Of a stretch of DNA of 64,000 nt, positions 60,581 through 64,000 are shown in pieces. The DNA comes from Candidatus Bathyarchaeota archaeon (GTDB taxonomy: Archaea; Thermoproteota; Bathyarchaeia; Bathyarchaeales; Bathycorpusculaceae). Location of the stretch: NCBI GenBank assembly GCA_026014685.1, contig JAOZHW010000022.1, positions 62,001 to 126,000 of the forward strand, read 5' to 3'. Position 1 is the first letter of the stretch. Every line of letters begins with the position of its first letter. The notes below the pieces were generated by a model that saw only the letters and a list, made by a program, of their open reading frames with translations, was not told the DNA's origin and did no database searches. A program made the position numbers and the translations under genes.

Positions 60581-61771
60581 ATGACGAAATTGCGGTTAGC
60601 GGTCTTTAACACTCAACCCCCCCACCTCTACTATGGCGGAGTAGAACGACGCATAATAGAAACTGCTAACCGACTGCAAAACACGGCAGATATTACCGTT
60701 TATTCAGGGACCAAAGCAGGCTTCAAAAACAAAACCCGCCTAAACGGGGCAGATTTGGTTCCTTGCCACTCAACGGACATAGTTTTTCCCATAGACAACT
60801 GGACTTTTAACAGAAGTCTAGTTAAGAAAGCAAATGCCATTGACGCAGACGTCTTTGAAGCGCATGCAGTCAGCGGTTATGGTTTTCCCAAAAAACTAAA
60901 ACAACTAGGCATCGCCAAACCTTTCATCCACACCATTCATGGGGTTCTCGCAGACGAATATGAACAAGCCCGAATGGAGGGGCATCGATCTTTGAGGGGA
61001 AAAATCGCTAACCGCTTTATGCGTTACCTTGCAGGTTTGGAAAAAGAAACCGCAAAAGATGCCGCTTTGATTGTTACCATTAGCAAGTATTCGCTGGAGA
61101 AACTGCAGAAATACTACGGTGTTGACGCCTCAAAGGTAAGAATTATCCCAAACGGCGTAGACACAGACAAATACAAACCCATAGCTGACACTCTTAATGT
61201 GAGGCGGCGGTTCGGTTTAGGCGATGGTCCCTGTGTACTTTTTGTAGGCAGCTTAATTCCCAGAAAGGGATTACATTTTCTAGTTGAAGCAGCCAAAAAT
61301 GTTTCTCGCATACATCCGAAGTTAAAATTTGTGATTGTTGGGGACGGCCCGTTAAAAACACAGTTACAACAAAAGGTTCAGAGCTCGAACTTGTTGGGGA
61401 ACTTTGTTTTCCTAAGCCGAGTGGAAGAAGAAGTGCTGCCTGAGCTTTATAACTGCGGAGAGGTATTTGTTTTGCCATCCATTCAGGAGGGACAGGGTAT
61501 TGTTTTGCTTGAAGCGCAATCTTGCGGCAAGCCAGTAGTTGCTTTTGACATTGGAGGAGTCAACGAGGCAGTAATTAACGGAGAAACAGGTTTGCTTGTT
61601 GACCGAGGGGGTAGTGATGCCCTCGCGGAGGCTTTGCTGAAACTTTTAGGGGATCAAGCTTTGCGTGGACGAATGGGGCTGTCTGCCCGCAGGTTTATCG
61701 CAGAAAACTACACCTGGAACCTCTGTGCACAACGAATGCTTAATGTCTATAGGGAAACATTAGAAGCCTAA
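60581..61771 (+). CDS. Glycosyltransferase family 4
   Basis: A 396-residue GT-B enzyme. YYGGVERRIIETANRL is the N-terminal acceptor-side motif, VRIIPNGVDTDKY and LFVGSLIPRKGLHFLVEA the linker region and SIQEGQGIVLLEAQSCGKPVVAFDIGGVNE the C-terminal nucleotide-sugar site with the EX7E-type pair. It adds a sugar from an activated donor with retention of configuration. It may feed lipid-linked or surface glycan synthesis together with uppP. Convergent with the next gene, overlapping by 4 nt. Confidence 0.92.
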   Translation: MTKLRLAVFNTQPPHLYYGGVERRIIETANRLQNTADITVYSGTKAGFKNKTRLNGADLVPCHSTDIVFPIDNWTFNRSLVKKANAIDADVFEAHAVSGYGFPKKLKQLGIAKPFIHTIHGVLADEYEQARMEGHRSLRGKIANRFMRYLAGLEKETAKDAALIVTISKYSLEKLQKYYGVDASKVRIIPNGVDTDKYKPIADTLNVRRRFGLGDGPCVLFVGSLIPRKGLHFLVEAAKNVSRIHPKLKFVIVGDGPLKTQLQQKVQSSNLLGNFVFLSRVEEEVLPELYNCGEVFVLPSIQEGQGIVLLEAQSCGKPVVAFDIGGVNEAVINGETGLLVDRGGSDALAEALLKLLGDQALRGRMGLSARRFIAENYTWNLCAQRMLNVYRETLEA

Positions 61772-62286
61772 ACGTCAACATGTTTTGCTAACCGTTCGAA
61801 GTCCTCTTGGCTCATCCATTCGGTTCGCAGGTAGTGGCGGATTCTTTCTTCACTGAGCCCCAAGCGCTTGGCCTCCTGTACAGTATAGCGGTATGCTTCA
61901 ATCTCTGTGGGTCTATCGACGTATTCGTAGCGGGGATCGAAGAGTTCTTTGCCGGCCATAAACTGCTTCACATGACACAATTCATGGATTAAATCAAGGT
62001 AGATGTCGGTTTTGTTGCCCCTGTTTAGGTAACTTTTGCTTATCACAAGATGTCCATCTGCGCCATCAACATACATGTAGCCGCTAAACCAGCTAAATTC
62101 AACGGTAAGATTGTTGAGGACTTCGGTTGTTTTTTCTCCAAAAATCCCTCTGACAGCAGGAACTTTGTCAAAGTCTTTGAAGTACTCTGCAAAAATCGTC
62201 TTAGAGTTACCGATACTTAGGGGGTTGATTGGGAAATTTCCGAGTTTGCGAAGGATTCTGAAGATGAAGTACTCAATTCCAGGCAA
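61768..62286 (-). CDS. HExxH-containing putative zinc metallopeptidase
   Basis: A 172-residue protein. YLDLIHELCHVKQFMAGKELFD (about residues 96-117) contains HELCH, a gluzincin-type zinc motif, with Glu residues in DRPTEIEAYRYTVQEAKRLGL some 20 residues later, suitable as the third ligand. No signal peptide is seen, so it would act inside the cell. It is last in a three-gene operon with an unknown 451-residue protein and a GNAT enzyme. Confidence 0.75.
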   Translation of the reverse strand: MPGIEYFIFRILRKLGNFPINPLSIGNSKTIFAEYFKDFDKVPAVRGIFGEKTTEVLNNLTVEFSWFSGYMYVDGADGHLVISKSYLNRGNKTDIYLDLIHELCHVKQFMAGKELFDPRYEYVDRPTEIEAYRYTVQEAKRLGLSEERIRHYLRTEWMSQEDFERLAKHVDV

Positions 62287-62297
62287 ATGTTTTTCTC

Positions 62298-63659
62298 CTA
62301 TCCGAACTTTGCAAGGTGTTCCAGTTTCATGCCTCGATGCGCCAAATCAGCCAAGTCCGCCACGCTGCCTATGCTGGCGTCGATGTTGCGATGGATGGGG
62401 TGACTCCATAAACCTTCGGGTGAGAGGTTAAACTGTAATGGCACTCTCAAGTTAAGGTGGTATTTTTGGTTTAAATCTTTAAGCAGTCTGCCTTCTCTGC
62501 ACGCGACACGAGCGTTTGCGTAGCTTTGCAGAAGCTGAGAAGAACCAAACGCTCCCACGCCATGCCACATTGTTGCATCCTCAGGCGACCCCATCGAGTA
62601 GAGGAAAAACTGCGGCGAAGACGGCGTTTCAATGTAGCTGTAGTCTGAGAATTTTTCTCCCGACACAGTAAACTTGTCGTCGCAAACTGCCACAGCGACG
62701 TCTTGTGGGTCAATGGCGTTTGGGTAGAGCGCAGTTGTCTTGTATGTTACCGTAGCGTCGTGGAATCTTTCGTTTTCAAAATGCAATTTTCCTCTGGCGG
62801 CACGTTTGGAGCCAAACCCCTTCTTTGAATGCGGCACCGTCAAAAGCGTGGTGCGTTTGTTCATGCTTCGCCCCATACATGCATAAGCTGCCTCAACCGA
62901 GGTGTAGTCGCGATTGCTCTCGCTTATTATGTAGTGAAGCAAGCCGTCTTTGTTTTCCGCTGCCAAGGTGGAAAGGGGCATACGTAGAGTATAAAGAGAG
63001 AGGTCCATTCCAAAGAAGGCTGATAACTCAACTATCTGAGCATATTTGACAGTATCTACAAAATCAATGTAGGAACCATTGCAGCAATCTAATTTCTCAG
63101 CAACGAGTTCCGTTTCCTTTTTAGAAATCAGTGCACCATCATACTTTTTCACGTAGTCCTCATCGATTTTTAGTTGTTCCGTTCTGACATTAATCGCGGG
63201 AAACGCACTTTGCCCGCTTTCCACTATAGACTTCTTAAGCGGATTCATAGAATAGCGGTCAGCTTCCACGTCGTCAGTGTTAAGCAGAAATGGCACTATG
63301 TAGCCGCGGGGTGGCTTTTTTAACGCTTCAGAAAGCGCAGAGATGTCATCGATGTTTGGCTCATGCAACCCCCGCTCCAGAAAGTAGTTTGCACACGTCT
63401 CAAGCAGTCGAGTTCCAATTATACCTTGCACTTCTTCGACGGTTAACTGTGGATTTGTATATTCCACGGAGCTTCGGAAGTAGAAGTGTTCGTCTTCAAA
63501 GGGTACAGAAACCTTTTTGCCGTTGACATACTGGAAGAGGGTGACTTTTCGATTTGGGGTTTTACCCTTAGCGGCGGCTGCGCCTTCAACTAGTACTTTT
63601 ACAGTTGAAAAAGAAGACTTCAAGAAGTCCTCAAGCAGAAATCTACAGTAATCTTCCAT
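62298..63659 (-). CDS. Unrecognised 451-aa protein between GNAT and metallopeptidase genes
   Basis: ATG 63659 is preferred over TTG 63662 because CGAGG lies 7 nt before it. The protein is soluble and mixed alpha/beta, with no TM segment. Notable stretches are CMGRSMNKRTTLLTVPHSKKGFGSKRAARG (a Gly/Lys-rich, possibly phosphate-binding loop), SPQFFLYSMGSPEDATMWHG and a C-terminal DLADLAHRGMKLEHLAKFG. It starts 3-6 bases after the GNAT stop and ends 11 bases before the metallopeptidase start. I cannot assign a family. Confidence 0.75.
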   Translation of the reverse strand: MEDYCRFLLEDFLKSSFSTVKVLVEGAAAAKGKTPNRKVTLFQYVNGKKVSVPFEDEHFYFRSSVEYTNPQLTVEEVQGIIGTRLLETCANYFLERGLHEPNIDDISALSEALKKPPRGYIVPFLLNTDDVEADRYSMNPLKKSIVESGQSAFPAINVRTEQLKIDEDYVKKYDGALISKKETELVAEKLDCCNGSYIDFVDTVKYAQIVELSAFFGMDLSLYTLRMPLSTLAAENKDGLLHYIISESNRDYTSVEAAYACMGRSMNKRTTLLTVPHSKKGFGSKRAARGKLHFENERFHDATVTYKTTALYPNAIDPQDVAVAVCDDKFTVSGEKFSDYSYIETPSSPQFFLYSMGSPEDATMWHGVGAFGSSQLLQSYANARVACREGRLLKDLNQKYHLNLRVPLQFNLSPEGLWSHPIHRNIDASIGSVADLADLAHRGMKLEHLAKFG

Positions 63660-63662
63660 CAA

Positions 63663-64000
63663 TTATCCTCGCTCTAATGATTCAGCCATGTATATACAAT
63701 TTTTTGCAGGTGCTTTGCCTAAAAACATTCTTGAAACAGAAAATGCTTCCCTAAATCCAAACCCCCGAAAAGCCTCAAGCAACTCTACTTCGGTTTTGGG
63801 GAGTACGGCAAAGACGTCTCGCCCAGTCATTTCTGATAACGCTGCTTTAATCAGCGGTAATGCGATGTCGTATCTGGATGGGGCACAAATTAAGGGCCCA
63901 AGCCACGCCATTGACTCATAAATCGTTGCTGCAACATATCCTACAACGCCGTGGTTTTTGGATATGTAGAAGCTTGCGTTGCTTTCTGTGCAAATTATTG
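63663..64000 (-). CDS. GNAT-family N-acetyltransferase, C-terminal part (runs off the right edge)
   Basis: The frame is open from 64000 down to the stop at 63663, giving 112 C-terminal residues. KNHGVVGYVAATIYESMAWLGPLICAP, the ALPLIKAALSEMTGRDVFAVLP helix-strand and GFREAFSVSRMFLGK are typical of the C-terminal half of a GNAT protein. It is the first gene of an operon with the two genes downstream. An internal ATG at 63911 is not the true start, because the homologous fold continues upstream. Confidence 0.78.
   Translation of the reverse strand, partial: IICTESNASFYISKNHGVVGYVAATIYESMAWLGPLICAPSRYDIALPLIKAALSEMTGRDVFAVLPKTEVELLEAFRGFGFREAFSVSRMFLGKAPAKNCIYMAESLERG

Noticed and set aside
1-64000. 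CRISPR array or cas genes
   Set aside because: No regularly spaced direct repeats with unique spacers and no Cas-like proteins were seen.

Overview
The window is archaeal chromosome. It carries archaeal/eukaryotic-type ribosomal proteins eL15 and eL13, RNase P proteins Rnp3 (p30) and Rnp2 (Pop5), a COG1325 exosome-associated protein, an SmAP3-like Sm protein, archaeosine tRNA-guanine transglycosylase, a class I CCA-adding enzyme, class III (type IV pilin-like) signal peptides and short TATA-type promoters placed directly before starts. eL13 together with SmAP3 and mesophile-like composition (mid-40s % GC by eye) suggests Thermoproteota, most likely a Bathyarchaeia-type lineage; that placement is inference.

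Layout. 1-4 kb: a GNAT fragment, a small Cys-rich protein, tRNA-Asp, a large GT-C-like membrane protein, a flavin-binding protein and a membrane protein. 4-8 kb: rpl15e-rpl13e, COG1325-rnp3-rnp2, then a LeuA/homocitrate synthase-family enzyme. 8.5-18 kb: alpha-glucan phosphorylase, hisS, glnA, an m5C RNA methyltransferase with a PUA partner, trkH, nikR, nadA and a DUF4258/DUF2283 pair. 18.6-22.8 kb: ileS, a small zinc finger and the ADP-forming acyl-CoA synthetase beta subunit.

22.9-34.9 kb is the centrepiece: one co-directional surface-filament (type IV pilus-like) cluster of secretion ATPase, GspF/TadC-like platform protein, five proteins with pilin-like N-termini (158 to 1166 aa) and a prepilin peptidase. 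Three successive gene junctions embed the next gene's Shine-Dalgarno in the codons for a C-terminal Gly-Gly-Ser. The peptidase has no ATG/GTG/TTG start.

35-53 kb is mixed metabolism and information processing: PfkB kinase, COG1856 radical SAM, ECF S component, DHPS-like protein, a 16-aa Lys-rich microprotein, pyrD-pyrK, dnaJ, a lone pilin-like protein, a flippase-like protein, a COG1665 nucleotidyltransferase, a CitG-like protein, a PHP phosphoesterase, an RHH regulator with operator, tgtA, a PAC2 chaperone and SmAP3. 53.1-56.4 kb looks accessory: a tyrosine recombinase, a strikingly GC-rich folded island and an AT-rich gene-poor stretch. 56.4-64 kb: thpR-cca, uppP, a double-SIS protein, a GT4 glycosyltransferase, and a three-gene operon (GNAT, an unrecognised 451-aa protein, an HExxH protein).

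The most unusual signal is a dispersed family of five ~40-bp intergenic elements (17816, 18433, 37999, 42938, 53289). Each has a TATA box, then a G-rich purine block at fixed spacing, then a conserved block near the predicted transcription start. Four of them lie 5' of genes (ileS, radical SAM, dnaJ, smAP3) that have their own separate TATA box. They look like promoters of short non-coding transcripts or a shared regulatory element. Three genes (prepilin peptidase, CitG-like, PHP) have homologous-looking N-termini extending upstream with no standard start codon, which suggests non-canonical initiation or small indels.
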